Of a stretch of DNA of 54,822 nt, positions 33,871-43,289 are shown piece after piece. The position numbers and the translations under genes were made by a program. Source of the DNA: Flavobacteriaceae bacterium (GTDB lineage Bacteria; Bacteroidota; Bacteroidia; Flavobacteriales; Flavobacteriaceae); assembly GCA_018608765.1 (NCBI GenBank), contig JABAYY010000058.1, positions 1 to 54,822 of the forward strand, in the 5' to 3' direction. How positions within the stretch are numbered: the stretch's first letter is position 1; each line of letters begins with the position of its first letter. The notes under the pieces were generated by a model that was not told the DNA's origin, searched no databases, and saw only the letters and a program-made list of their open reading frames with translations.

Positions 33871-35508
33871 AGTTGATACTTTCGTTAATTCTTTTTTGTT
33901 CTTTTTGCCTGTTAATGACATCGCTAAGTGCTTCTTTGCTTATTGGTTTTGAAAGAAAATCATTGAATCCTGCGGCAAATACGCGCTCTTTATCTTCAGT
34001 TGATGAAAAGGCTGTTTGCGCAACAATTGGTAATTCTGGGCGAAATTGTTTTATCAATTTTATAGCCTCAAAACCATCCATAACAGGCATTTTTAAGTCC
34101 ATTAACACAAAATCAATCTCTCTGTTTTTTTGACAAATTTCAACGGCTTCTACTCCGTTTTTTGCATGAATAATATTACAATTTAAATCAATTTGTTTTT
34201 TTAATAATATTTCTAGAAACATAAAATTTATTTCTTCATCTTCAGCAATTAAAATGTTGCATTTGTGGTCTTCCTCCTGTTGTTCTTCTAGTTGTTCTTC
34301 TTCTTTTAAAATAGGAGTAGATGTTTTTATATCTGAGTTGCCTAGTGTTGGTGTGTATGGAAGTGTCACAAAAAAAGTACTTCCTTTATGTTTTTTGGAT
34401 TTAAGTGTAATTTTTCCTTCAAGTAAATTTGTATTTTCTCTAGCGATCCATAATCCCAAACCTAATCCACCAATGTTTTTTGTGGATTCTTCTTCTTCTT
34501 TTGAAAAACGTTCAAAAACAGACTTTTGACGTTTAGGCTTAATACCATCTCCAGTGTCTTTAACATAAATCTCTAACTTAGAATCTACTAGATTGTAGCC
34601 AAATTCTATAAACCCTTCTTTTGTGAATTTAAGGGCATTTTCAAGTAAATTGCCTAGAACATTATTTAATTTACTTTCATCAATTAAAATGGTACTTTGT
34701 TTGTCATTTAGCCCTTTTCTCAAATATAAAGGTATTTTATTTTCTCTTGCCTTCACATCAAAAACAGTAAATAATTCCAATAAAAAATCATTCAAGCAAA
34801 CTTCTTTTTCGATAGCTTTCACTTGTTTTGTTCCTAATTTCGAAAATTCTAAAAGATCATCCATCGTACGCATCAACTGATTTCCGCTGCTCTGAATGAT
34901 ATTTACATAATGTTTTCGTTTAATATCTGATAAATTTGGGTCGTTCAGAAATTTTGTAAATCCTAAAATCCCATTCATTGGGGTTCGGATTTCGTGTGAT
35001 AGATTGCTTATAAAATCGTTCTTAATTCGATCGCTTTTTTCTGCCCTCTCTTTATCTGCTATAATTTTTAATTTTTCGTTTTCCGTTCTGTATTGTCTGC
35101 AAAAATTACAGCGATTAAATTTTTTTCTATTTCCCAAGCAAATATTTCATAATATTTACCATTGTTTGTTTTTTTGTTCTTGTAATTTATCGATGTGCCA
35201 TTATTTGCTATTTCATTGTAAATTTCCAACCAGTACGTGTCAACAGAACTAAATAGTTCTTTGAAGCGTTTGCCAATCAGCTGTGATTTTGTTTTTCCAA
35301 CTAATTTCATGAAGCTTGAATTTACATCTCGATAATAATAATCTTCGGCATCTTCGTTATCTTTTTTAATGAGTTCAATGATCTTCATACTTTTAGGGAC
35401 TGAATCAAAAAACTGCCGAAGCTGTAACTCATCTTGTCTTAGACTTTCAATAGTTGTTTATTGTGCTTTAATTTTAAGGGCTAATTCTTCATACGTAGGC
35501 TTACTCAT
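33860..35508 (-). pseudogene. Hybrid PAS-histidine kinase-receiver, disrupted by a nonsense codon and a frameshift
   Basis: The ancestral protein would run from the ATG at 35508: MSKPTYEELALKIKAQ, then TAA at 35458-35460 where most kin would have a sense codon such as GAA, then a continuing PAS domain (35388-35070 region), then a frame change at about 35084 (the PAS frame ends ADNTERKT, the kinase frame continues ENEKLKIIADKER), and then HisKA with the phospho-acceptor in SNLSHEIRTPMNG, the HATPase domain, and a receiver with FVLMDLKMPVMDG. Both lesions lie in the sensor half; the kinase and receiver halves are open and could be made as a truncated protein. Sequencing error could explain one lesion, but hardly both. 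Confidence 0.75.
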
Positions 35509-35537
35509 AATCATTATTTGAATTATATTTCTATTTT

Positions 35538-35561
35538 TCTAAATCTAAATCTAAATCTAAA
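35538..35561. repeat. Four-copy TCTAAA hexamer repeat
   Basis: TCTAAA is repeated four times in tandem (TTTAGA on the minus strand), ending 30 bases upstream of the kinase pseudogene start. Repeat number could change by slippage, altering the promoter spacing. Confidence 0.7.
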
Positions 35562-35647
35562 TATATGAATTGTTTAAGTAATATTGCAATTTACTTAACA
35601 TTATCTACTCACAATTAATTTATAATCAATTATTTGTAGGCTGTATG

Positions 35648-36157
35648 TTATAGTTTTATTTCAAAAAAACACACCTCTGCATGTCGATAATGTGAGGGTA
35701 GATTCGAAGTGTTTTTTAATTTTTTCATTCCCAAATAATCAAACCCACAATTTGTGTAATGGCTGATTAGTTTTTTGTTTTCTCCGCAAGTATCCATTCT
35801 AATAAACCGTTTATTTTGCTTTACTGCATAATCTTTAGCCCAATCCACAATGGTTTGTACATAGTTATTACCTCTAAATTTTGGGTTTGTTGCAATGCGG
35901 TGTATATAAATTGACAGGTAGTTTTCGCGAGCTTCCCATATTTGCTCATCCGTAAAAGTTACAGCCCAAACACACGCAATTGTATTGTCAATAATTAATT
36001 TAAATTGTCTGTCCTCAATGATTTCTGTGCTGATGAGCTTTTGGTCAAACAAAGGCCATTGGTTTTGAGGGAATTTTAGTTTTTGTAAATCCGTTGCCAA
36101 TTTGTATAATCTGAATATTTCAGAAAGATCCTCTAAACTACTGTTGCTTATAACCAT
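35648..36157 (-). CDS. GNAT family N-acetyltransferase
   Basis: A 169-residue protein of the GNAT fold: VISNSSLEDLSEIFRLYKLA at the N-terminus, a motif A region IATNPKFRGNNYVQTIVDWA (about 90-109), and the C-terminal ISHYTNCGFDYLG that matches the end of the fold. The Q/R-x-x-G-x-G/A loop is weak (KFRGNNY), which leaves the CoA site in some doubt, so catalytic competence should be tested. Substrate unknown; the gene stands alone, downstream of the vWA/ATPase operon. Confidence 0.75.
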   Translation of the reverse strand: MVISNSSLEDLSEIFRLYKLATDLQKLKFPQNQWPLFDQKLISTEIIEDRQFKLIIDNTIACVWAVTFTDEQIWEARENYLSIYIHRIATNPKFRGNNYVQTIVDWAKDYAVKQNKRFIRMDTCGENKKLISHYTNCGFDYLGMKKLKNTSNLPSHYRHAEVCFFEIKL

Positions 36158-36350
36158 TGTGTGATTTATATAAATGCTATGTTTAGGTGTTTAAACATTT
36201 TATCTATAAATCTAACAAAATTTATTTAATGTACAACTGAAGATTAATGATGGTTTTTGACGAAGTGTGTTCTTAGGGTTGCTTAAATAAACCTAGCGAA
36301 TGTATAAACAAGCTAGAATACACTCCTCCATTAAAGGTAAAATTTTCACA

Positions 36351-37811
36351 CTATTTATTTCTATTGAAATATTGATTGATTCCAGCGGAATCAAATTTAA
36401 AAGCGGTATTATTTTCAGATTTATCTAATTTATTGTGAACCGTCAATCCCCATAAAATCAGTTCCATGCAAAAAGCTTGATCTTCCTCACTTAGTTCATG
36501 AGTATGTGCTTCAACAATAGCGACTAAGGGTTTTATAGATTTAAGACTGCTAAAAAATTCCTCATCCGTGTCCGTATAGTTCAATTCAATAAAATTAGTA
36601 TCGAACCATTGAATCAAATCTGTATAAGGCGTTTTAACCCCCTCTTTTTCTAGTTTTGAAATGCGGGGAAATAGCTGACCAAATTGAATCATGACAGCAT
36701 TGTCTATAAGAATTTTAGCAACCTCGTCGGCTCCTTCTTGCTCCCCTTCATATACCAACTCAATTTTTCCCGTAATGGATGGGATGATCGACATAAAATC
36801 AACCAAACGAATGGTTGTTTTTGAAGCCTCCGTTTCAATTAATCTTAATTTTGCGGCAGCCATTAGATTCTCCATAGCACTGATTGTGAGACGCGCACTC
36901 ACACCGCTTTTGGCATCTACATATTCACTTTTACGAGCCGTAAAGGCCACTTGTTCTAGCAGGTTTTTGGCCAAGTCAGGAACAATGATACTTTCTTTAT
37001 CTTGTTTGGATACTCTTGCTTCTTGTGCTGTAATTTCCCGAGCCAGTGCAATTGATTTTGGATAGTGCGTAAAAATCTGCGAACCGATTCGATCTTTTAA
37101 GGGCGTCACAATACTGCCTCTATTGGTGTAATCTTCTGGGTTGGCTGTAAACACAAATTGAATGTCTAGGGGCATTCTTAGCTGAAACCCTCGTATTTGA
37201 ATGTCACCTTCCTGTAGAATATTAAATAAAGACACTTGAATACGTGCTTGTAAATCGGGCAGTTCGTTTAACACGAATATACACCTATTGGCACGTGGGA
37301 TCATCCCGTAATGTAAGACGCGCTCATCGGAATATAGGAGTTTTAAAGTCGCTGCTTTAATCGGGTCAATATCTCCAATCAAATCAGATACGTTTACATC
37401 AGGAGTTGCTAATTTTTCAAAGAATCGATTGGACCGATGTACCCAAGTAATAGGGGTTTTGTCACCCATTTCGGCGATCAAATCTCGTGCATATTTTGAG
37501 ATTGGTTCAAAGGGACTGTCATTGATTTCAGAGCCTTTTACAATTGGCATATATTCATCGAGTAAGTCCACCATGCTTCTAGCAATTTTGGTTTTCGCTT
37601 GTCCACGCAATCCCAATAAATTGATATGATGACCAGCAATAATCGCCTTTTTTAATTGCGGTACAACCGTATCTTCATACCCATAAAGCCCTTCAAAAAC
37701 GGGCTTTTTTGCTTTGATACGCGCAATTAAATTTGCCTGAATTTCTTGGTTAATTGTTTGATTTTTATAGTCCGAATTTTTTAATTCTTTAAAGGTGATT
37801 TCTTTACTCAT
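36351..37811 (-). CDS. MoxR/BchI-like AAA+ ATPase
   Basis: A 486-residue AAA+ protein of the MoxR/magnesium-chelatase subunit I class. Walker A is GLRGQAKTKI (about 68-77); the Walker B site reads CIFVLNELPDLQ, with Asn-Glu in place of the usual Asp-Glu but the catalytic Glu kept. Later parts include RIQVSLFNILQEGDIQIRGF and FVFTANPEDYTNRG (sensor region). It lacks the porphyrin-pathway context, so a chelatase role is not implied. Its ATG overlaps the stop of the upstream vWA gene by four bases; such pairs generally act together, the ATPase remodelling targets recruited by the vWA protein. Confidence 0.8.
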   Translation of the reverse strand: MSKEITFKELKNSDYKNQTINQEIQANLIARIKAKKPVFEGLYGYEDTVVPQLKKAIIAGHHINLLGLRGQAKTKIARSMVDLLDEYMPIVKGSEINDSPFEPISKYARDLIAEMGDKTPITWVHRSNRFFEKLATPDVNVSDLIGDIDPIKAATLKLLYSDERVLHYGMIPRANRCIFVLNELPDLQARIQVSLFNILQEGDIQIRGFQLRMPLDIQFVFTANPEDYTNRGSIVTPLKDRIGSQIFTHYPKSIALAREITAQEARVSKQDKESIIVPDLAKNLLEQVAFTARKSEYVDAKSGVSARLTISAMENLMAAAKLRLIETEASKTTIRLVDFMSIIPSITGKIELVYEGEQEGADEVAKILIDNAVMIQFGQLFPRISKLEKEGVKTPYTDLIQWFDTNFIELNYTDTDEEFFSSLKSIKPLVAIVEAHTHELSEEDQAFCMELILWGLTVHNKLDKSENNTAFKFDSAGINQYFNRNK

Positions 37812-38956
37812 ATTCTTTTAATTCTATTTTTTTCGTAATCTTCAAATATCATTTCTCCCAAACCAGATAGCCCCGTTAAAAAGGCTTTCCCCTGATTTTG
37901 AGCCGTGAACAACTCTACAAACTGACGCAGGTAAGGGTCTTGGGCAATCATAAACGTGGTAATTGGAATTTTTAATTTCCGTGCTTGTGCGGCCTTGTTT
38001 AGGCATTTTGATACGATCATATCGTCCAAGCCGTTACTGTTTTTATAAAACTCTCCAGAAGGCAGCTGAATACAGCTCGGCTTGCCGTCCGTAATCATAA
38101 AAATTTGTTTGTTTGTATTCCGTTTTCGACGTAAAATATCCATAGCCAATTCCAGTCCAGCAACTGTATTTGTGTGGTACGGGCCTACTTTTAAATAGGG
38201 GAGGTCTTTCACCTTAATGGGCCAGGCTTCATTTCCAAATACAATAATATCAATGGAATCTTTTGGATACTTCCGATGGATCAACTCCACCAAAGCCATC
38301 GCTACTTTTTTGGCGGGTGTGATGCGGTCTTCACCATACAAAATCATAGAGTGACTGATGTCTATCATTAGCACTGTACTCATTTGTGCTTTGTGTTTCG
38401 TTTCCTCAACAATTAAATCATTTTCTGTTAAGCGTATGTCTGAAATACCATTATTGATTTGTGCATTTTTCAAACTCTCGGTCATGTTGACTCTCGACAA
38501 ATCATCTCCAAATTGAAACGCTCTATTTTCACCATCACGCTCATCACCAACCCCAATTTTTTTTGTGTTATGATTTCCGAGACCACTCTTTTTAAGTTTT
38601 CCAAAAATCTGGTTGAGGGCATAATCTCGCAACGCAGATTCAAGTTTGGCAGTCAACCTGTTTTTTCCTTTCCCAGTTCCGTTTCCTGATTTAGCAGCAT
38701 CCGGATCAATATCTTCTTTGATATAGCCCCGCTTTTTAAGGTCTTCTTCAAAATCTTCTAATGAGTAGTTTTCGTTAAAGATATTATACTCATTGTCAAG
38801 CGTATTGAGCCATTCAAAGGCTTCTTCAATATCACCTGAAGTATGCGTCAAAAGTTCTTTAAACACCCCAAACACCCGATCAAAATCGGATACCTCTTTG
38901 GCGATGTGTTTACTGAACGTAACCCCTTTTCCGTAATTGAAATCTATTCCTGCCAT
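37808..38956 (-). CDS. vWA domain protein partnered with the AAA+ ATPase
   Basis: A 382-residue protein with a C-terminal von Willebrand A domain containing a MIDAS metal site DISHS (199-203) and TDGKPS later in the domain; both are intact. The N-terminal 180 residues are charged, with a Gly-Lys-rich linker (SGNGTGKGKNR). This is the BchD/CoxE-type partner of MoxR ATPases. It is the first gene of the two-gene operon on this strand. The function of the pair in flavobacteria is not known; proposed roles of similar pairs include metal insertion or protein maturation. Confidence 0.8.
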   Translation of the reverse strand: MAGIDFNYGKGVTFSKHIAKEVSDFDRVFGVFKELLTHTSGDIEEAFEWLNTLDNEYNIFNENYSLEDFEEDLKKRGYIKEDIDPDAAKSGNGTGKGKNRLTAKLESALRDYALNQIFGKLKKSGLGNHNTKKIGVGDERDGENRAFQFGDDLSRVNMTESLKNAQINNGISDIRLTENDLIVEETKHKAQMSTVLMIDISHSMILYGEDRITPAKKVAMALVELIHRKYPKDSIDIIVFGNEAWPIKVKDLPYLKVGPYHTNTVAGLELAMDILRRKRNTNKQIFMITDGKPSCIQLPSGEFYKNSNGLDDMIVSKCLNKAAQARKLKIPITTFMIAQDPYLRQFVELFTAQNQGKAFLTGLSGLGEMIFEDYEKNRIKRI

Positions 38957-39162
38957 CCTTACAAAGAACGGGACTTAGAATTCGTAAACGCGTTAAGAAG
39001 TTATTAATCTTTTGGTTGTTCTGACAATAAACATTTAGGTTTTGTTAGGGTTTAAAGTTTGGTAAGACTTTTTAGTATTGATGCACGGACTTGGTTTAAA
39101 ACTCTAAACTTTGGATTAAGCATTAAAACTCTTATTGTTTTTATACTTAGTTGTGCAACGTT

Positions 39163-39657
39163 TTATTCCGTAATTTTAAAGTTATTTAGTCCGATTTGTT
39201 GAATCATATAGGGCCATATTTCAGTTCCTCGCGCTCCGGAATATGTTCCAACGTTTGAAGTTGTTTTAAATTCCCCATTTTCCTCTGTTTGTATATCGGA
39301 ATTGTATTCAAATGTATTTTCAGTCCGATTTTTCATTAGTAATAAGACTTTCATGTTTTTTTCTTTTTCCTCGTCCGTTTTTCCGCTTGTTCCTAAACAA
39401 AAATAGAATTCAATTGTTCCATTTTTTTCGTCAGAATCTTTAAACAGCGAGTCATTTTCGTAAGTGTCAACAATTTTTTGAAATGGCTCAAACTCAATTA
39501 TAGAATAATCAAAACTCGTTGAATCAGTTGGGTGCATTTTTATAGTAAATTTTGTAACCAACGGAAATGCAAATCCATTTGCTGGTTCTGTTGGTAAATC
39601 TTGAGAATACGTTACAGAACTAATTATCAAAGTCAAAATCAGGATTATTTTTTTCAC
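39163..39657 (-). CDS. Lone exported hypothetical protein
   Basis: A 164-residue protein with a clear signal peptide (KKIILILTLIISSVTYSQ). I do not recognise the mature part, which is beta-rich and charged, with a single Cys and GARGTEIWPYMIQQIGLNNF near the end. The start is GTG; no ATG is in frame near it. It is isolated between the vWA operon and trpA and is flanked by imperfect 16-base inverted repeats, which suggests it was inserted as a unit. Confidence 0.55.
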   Translation of the reverse strand: MKKIILILTLIISSVTYSQDLPTEPANGFAFPLVTKFTIKMHPTDSTSFDYSIIEFEPFQKIVDTYENDSLFKDSDEKNGTIEFYFCLGTSGKTDEEKEKNMKVLLLMKNRTENTFEYNSDIQTEENGEFKTTSNVGTYSGARGTEIWPYMIQQIGLNNFKITE

Positions 39658-39692
39658 TCTCGATGTTTTTTTTAATGTTGCATAACTAGTGC

Positions 39693-39716
39693 ATATAAAC
39701 CATTAGTGGTTTATAT
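39693..39716. repeat. Inverted repeat upstream of the lone exported gene
   Basis: ATATAAACC (39693-39701) and GGTTTATAT (39708-39716) are exact reverse complements around a six-base loop ATTAGT. TTTT follows on the plus strand, so a weak terminator is possible. No gene ends immediately before it. Confidence 0.5.
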
Positions 39717-39886
39717 TTTGCTTATATTTTTGTTTTGAGTGGTTCAATACATCCAAATACAGCATGTATTGTGTCACTAGTTTCCCCAAGGATCACTTAT
39801 CATTCAAACAAAATATGTATCTAGCTTCGGTTAAGCTACTTATGAAGATTTAGACTTGGGGTCAAAATCAGTTATAAATATATAAA

Positions 39887-39920
39887 AAAATCACGCTCCT
39901 CCTAAGACATACGTGATTTT
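39887..39920 (-). terminator. Intrinsic terminator of the trp operon
   Basis: On the minus strand AAAATCACG (39920-39912) pairs with CGTGATTTT (39895-39887) around a 16-base loop and is followed by a T-run. It lies 20 bases downstream of the trpA stop codon, where the operon should end. Confidence 0.75.
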
Positions 39921-39939
39921 AATAAGTGAAGTATCTTTA

Positions 39940-40707
39940 TTAACCGTTCAGTAAAGGTTCTGTAAACGCTCCCAAATCATTCACTCCATGCGCCGTTACG
40001 TGCTTTATAAACGCACTGCCAATAATCGCCCCTTTGGCATACTGCGTGGCTTGACTAAAGGTTTCATGATCTGAAATACCAAACCCAATAATATGTGGGT
40101 TGGTAAGCTTAAGGTCGGCAATACGCTTAAAGTAATCCGTTTGTTCGTTTCCAAATCCACTTTGACTTCCTGTGGTGCTGGCACTACTCACCATATATAT
40201 AAATCCATCGGAAATGCTGTCCATATAACGGATGCGTGCTTCGCTTGTTTGTGGCGTAATCAAAAAGACATTGAGCAATCCATACCGTTCAAAAATGGCT
40301 TTATATTCCTCGTGATAGACTTCTACCGGCAAGTCAGGAATGATCAATCCATCAATCCCGACCTCTTGGCATTTTTTACAAAAAGCTTCAACTCCATATT
40401 GCAGCATTGGATTAAAATACCCCATCAAAATCAAAGGGATAGACACAGTTTGTCGAATGTCTTTTAGTTGATCAAACAAGACCGTTGAAGTCATGCCATT
40501 GTGTAAGGCTTGAGTAGAACTCGCTTGAATGGTAGGGCCATCGGCCAACGGATCGCTAAACGGCAATCCAATTTCAATCATATCAACGCCATTTTTCTCT
40601 AAATTTTGAATCGTTGTAACGGTGTCATTTAAATTAGGGTATCCCGCCGTAAAATAAATGGATAATAGTTTTTTATCTTCTTGTAATTTTGCTTGTATTC
40701 TATTCAC
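39940..40707 (-). CDS. trpA: Tryptophan synthase alpha subunit
   Basis: Splits indole-3-glycerol phosphate into indole and glyceraldehyde 3-phosphate and passes the indole to the beta subunit. Catalytic Glu and Asp are in MIEIGLPFSDPLADGP and GLIIPDLPVE; the phosphate site GFGISDHET is also present. The likely start is the GTG at 40707 (VNRIQAKLQEDKKL), five bases after the trpB stop, giving 255 residues, the usual length. A TTG at 40731 is in frame but would overlap trpB and add eight residues not seen in the family. It is the last gene of the operon. Confidence 0.92.
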   Translation of the reverse strand: MNRIQAKLQEDKKLLSIYFTAGYPNLNDTVTTIQNLEKNGVDMIEIGLPFSDPLADGPTIQASSTQALHNGMTSTVLFDQLKDIRQTVSIPLILMGYFNPMLQYGVEAFCKKCQEVGIDGLIIPDLPVEVYHEEYKAIFERYGLLNVFLITPQTSEARIRYMDSISDGFIYMVSSASTTGSQSGFGNEQTDYFKRIADLKLTNPHIIGFGISDHETFSQATQYAKGAIIGSAFIKHVTAHGVNDLGAFTEPLLNG

Positions 40708-40711
40708 AATC

Positions 40712-41893
40712 TTAAAGTTTAAAATAATCAATATAGGTATTCAAATCTTTGTCGCCACGTCCCGATAAACTAATGACTACCACATCCTCAGGCTTGAATT
40801 TTTTATCTTCAAAAATAGCCAACGCATGGGAGGTTTCTATCGCAGGAATGATGCCTTCGAGTTGCGATAACTCCAATCCAGCTGTCATGGCCTCATCGTC
40901 GGTCACCGATATAAATTCGGCACGTTTTGTTTCATACAAATGTGCATGCATAGGGCCAACTCCAGGATAATCAAGCCCTGCCGAAATAGAATAAGGTTCT
41001 GTTATTTGTCCATCATTGGTTTGCATGAGTAAAGTTTTACTTCCGTGGATCACACCTTCTTTTCCAAGGACGGAAGTTGCGGCACTCTCGCCGGTATAAA
41101 TTCCTTTACCAGCAGCTTCTACAGCAATGAGTTTTACATTAGGTTCATTCAAATAATGGTAATAGGCGCCTGCAGCATTACTGCCGCCACCCACACAAGC
41201 CACAACATAGTCAGGGTTTTCGCGACCTTCAGCTTCTTTTAATTGCCATTTGGTTTCTTCAGATACGACCGATTGAAAACGGGCAACCATATCAGGGTAG
41301 GGATGTGGTCCCACTGCACTTCCTATAATATAATGGGTGTCTACAGGGTTATTAATCCAATCCCGTATCGCTTCATTAGTCGCATCTTTTAAAGTACGGC
41401 TTCCTGAAATTGCAGGGCGAACTTCCGCACCTAGCATTTTCATGCGTGCCACATTAGGCGCCTGACGTGCAATATCAATTTCGCCCATATACACAATACA
41501 TTCCAAACCTGCTAAGGCACACACAGTCGCCGTTGCTACGCCATGTTGCCCAGCGCCGGTTTCGGCTATAATACGGGTTTTTTTGAGACGCTTGGCCATC
41601 AAAATCTGTCCTATTGTATTGTTTATTTTATGCGCTCCCGTATGGCATAAATCTTCACGCTTGAGGTATATCTTTGTATTATATTTTTTGGATAATCGTT
41701 TAGCAAAATATAAAGGGGTTGGTCGGCCTACATATTCTTTCAGGAGTTTATCGAAGTCCTTTTTGAAATCAGGTTCTGCCATTATCTTCAAATAGTTTTG
41801 GCGTAATTCTTCTACATTAGGGTACAACATTTCTGGAATAAATGCCCCTCCAAATTGGCCATAGTAGCCTTTTTCATTCACGTGATAACTCAT
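40712..41893 (-). CDS. trpB: Tryptophan synthase beta subunit
   Basis: Condenses indole with serine to form tryptophan, using PLP. The 393-residue protein has the Schiff-base Lys in [11 protein letters not shown] (about 85-95), the activating Glu in ETGAGQHG, and the PLP phosphate loop GGGSNAAG. It is of the normal TrpB1 type. Its ATG overlaps the trpF stop codon by four bases (ATGA), a coupling repeated within the operon. Confidence 0.96.
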   Translation of the reverse strand: MSYHVNEKGYYGQFGGAFIPEMLYPNVEELRQNYLKIMAEPDFKKDFDKLLKEYVGRPTPLYFAKRLSKKYNTKIYLKREDLCHTGAHKINNTIGQILMAKRLKKTRIIAETGAGQHGVATATVCALAGLECIVYMGEIDIARQAPNVARMKMLGAEVRPAISGSRTLKDATNEAIRDWINNPVDTHYIIGSAVGPHPYPDMVARFQSVVSEETKWQLKEAEGRENPDYVVACVGGGSNAAGAYYHYLNEPNVKLIAVEAAGKGIYTGESAATSVLGKEGVIHGSKTLLMQTNDGQITEPYSISAGLDYPGVGPMHAHLYETKRAEFISVTDDEAMTAGLELSQLEGIIPAIETSHALAIFEDKKFKPEDVVVISLSGRGDKDLNTYIDYFKL

Positions 41894-42504
41894 AATAAAT
41901 GTTTAAATTTTTCTAATAATTCTTTATTTTTTTTTGCGGGTGCAATTTCAAACTTGCTATTCACATCCACTGCATGACAGTAGGTTGCTGCCACACTTGT
42001 TTTAAATTCTTGTAATTGGTCTGCATTTTCTAATCCAATCCCGCCACTTAAAAAATAAGGTTTTGTGGAGGGATAAAGTTCTAAAACAGACCAGTCAAAA
42101 CAGTATCCATTTCCGCCAGCTAAAGGACCTTTGGTGTCAAATAGATAATAATCACAAACCGTTTCATAGGGAGTTAATACATCAAAATTAAACTCATTTT
42201 TAATGGAGAATACTTTGATGATATCTACATTAAGTGCCCGCAAAGATTTACAAAATTCAGCCGTTTCTTCGCCATGCAATTGAACCGCTTGTAAATTGTG
42301 GGTATTTATTTTTTCGACAATACTGTCATAAGAAGCATTTACAAAAACACCAACTTTTTTTATGGTCAACGGAAGGGTAGGTGTTGATGCAGACACATGA
42401 CGCGACGAACCTTCAAAAAAGATAAAGCCCATATAGTCAGGATGAATCGAAGCGATCAACTGAATATTGTCCTCATAGCGCATGCCACATACTTTTAGTT
42501 TCAT
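41890..42504 (-). CDS. trpF: Phosphoribosylanthranilate isomerase
   Basis: Converts phosphoribosylanthranilate to CdRP by an Amadori rearrangement. The 204-residue TIM barrel has the catalytic Cys in [15 protein letters not shown] and the catalytic Asp in [15 protein letters not shown]; the phosphate-binding end is [13 protein letters not shown]. It is not fused to trpC, unlike in enteric bacteria. The start overlaps the trpC stop by four bases. Confidence 0.94.
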   Translation of the reverse strand: MKLKVCGMRYEDNIQLIASIHPDYMGFIFFEGSSRHVSASTPTLPLTIKKVGVFVNASYDSIVEKINTHNLQAVQLHGEETAEFCKSLRALNVDIIKVFSIKNEFNFDVLTPYETVCDYYLFDTKGPLAGGNGYCFDWSVLELYPSTKPYFLSGGIGLENADQLQEFKTSVAATYCHAVDVNSKFEIAPAKKNKELLEKFKHLL

Positions 42505-43289
42505 CCGTTCAATTGTTTTATAAATGTTGCTGCACTTGCACCTGGATCATCTGTTTTCATAAAATTTTCACCAATCAAAAATCCTTTATAACCAAAAGGT
42601 TGTAAACTCTGGATATCTTCCACGGTACGAATTCCACTTTCTGAAATTTTTACAAATTCATTAGGAATCAGCGTACTGAGTGTTTGACTCGTTTCTAGGC
42701 TTACCTCAAATGTTTTAAGGTTTCGGTTATTTACCCCAATCATATTGAGCGACGGCATCACCGATTTATGCAATTCTTCTTCATTGTGAATTTCTAATAA
42801 GACTTCCATACCCAAACTTTGAGTTAAGGATGAAAAGTTTTGAATTTCTTCGCGTGTCAAAATTGCAGCGATCAGTAGAATCACATCCGCGCCAAACGCT
42901 TTAGCTTCTACAATTTGATAGGTGTCAATAATGAATTCTTTTCGAAGTAAGGGCATGTCACAACTGGCTCTGGCTGTTAATAGGTCTTCTAAACACCCGC
43001 CAAAATATTTCATATCGGTTAAGACTGACATTCCACATGCACCTGCGTTTTGATAACCCAGCGCGACGTCCTGCACATTCAAATTCTGATTGATACAGTC
43101 TTTTGATGGTGAACGGCGTTTATGCTCCGTAATCAAGCCTGAAGTGCTCTCAATTAGTCGCGTACTAAGTGACGGGCAGTGGCGTTCAAACAATACGGAT
43201 TGTTCCAATTGTTTCAATGGAATCAATTGTTTTCGAAGGTTGACTTCGTTGTGTTTATCTGCTACAATACGATCTAAGATACTACTCAT
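42501..43289 (-). CDS. trpC: Indole-3-glycerol phosphate synthase
   Basis: Closes the indole ring with loss of CO2. The 262-residue TIM barrel shows the active-site lysines in EHKRRSPSKDCI and LRKEFIIDTYQI, then EIHNEEEL, GVNNRNLKTFEVSLETS and the phosphate loop SESGIRTVEDI with GFLIGENFMK. The ATG at 43289 shares one base with the trpD stop codon (TAATG); a longer reading frame starts at 43316, inside trpD, but adds nine residues not normal in the family. Confidence 0.94.
   Translation of the reverse strand: MSSILDRIVADKHNEVNLRKQLIPLKQLEQSVLFERHCPSLSTRLIESTSGLITEHKRRSPSKDCINQNLNVQDVALGYQNAGACGMSVLTDMKYFGGCLEDLLTARASCDMPLLRKEFIIDTYQIVEAKAFGADVILLIAAILTREEIQNFSSLTQSLGMEVLLEIHNEEELHKSVMPSLNMIGVNNRNLKTFEVSLETSQTLSTLIPNEFVKISESGIRTVEDIQSLQPFGYKGFLIGENFMKTDDPGASAATFIKQLNG

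Noticed and set aside
39823-39840. Small hairpin TAGCTT-CGGTT-AAGCTA between the lone exported gene and trpA
   Set aside because: Six-pair stem with no T-run on either strand and beyond the stronger trp terminator; no role can be supported.
40708-40731. TTG start of trpA overlapping trpB
   Set aside because: The GTG at 40707 gives standard length and a normal gap after the trpB stop.
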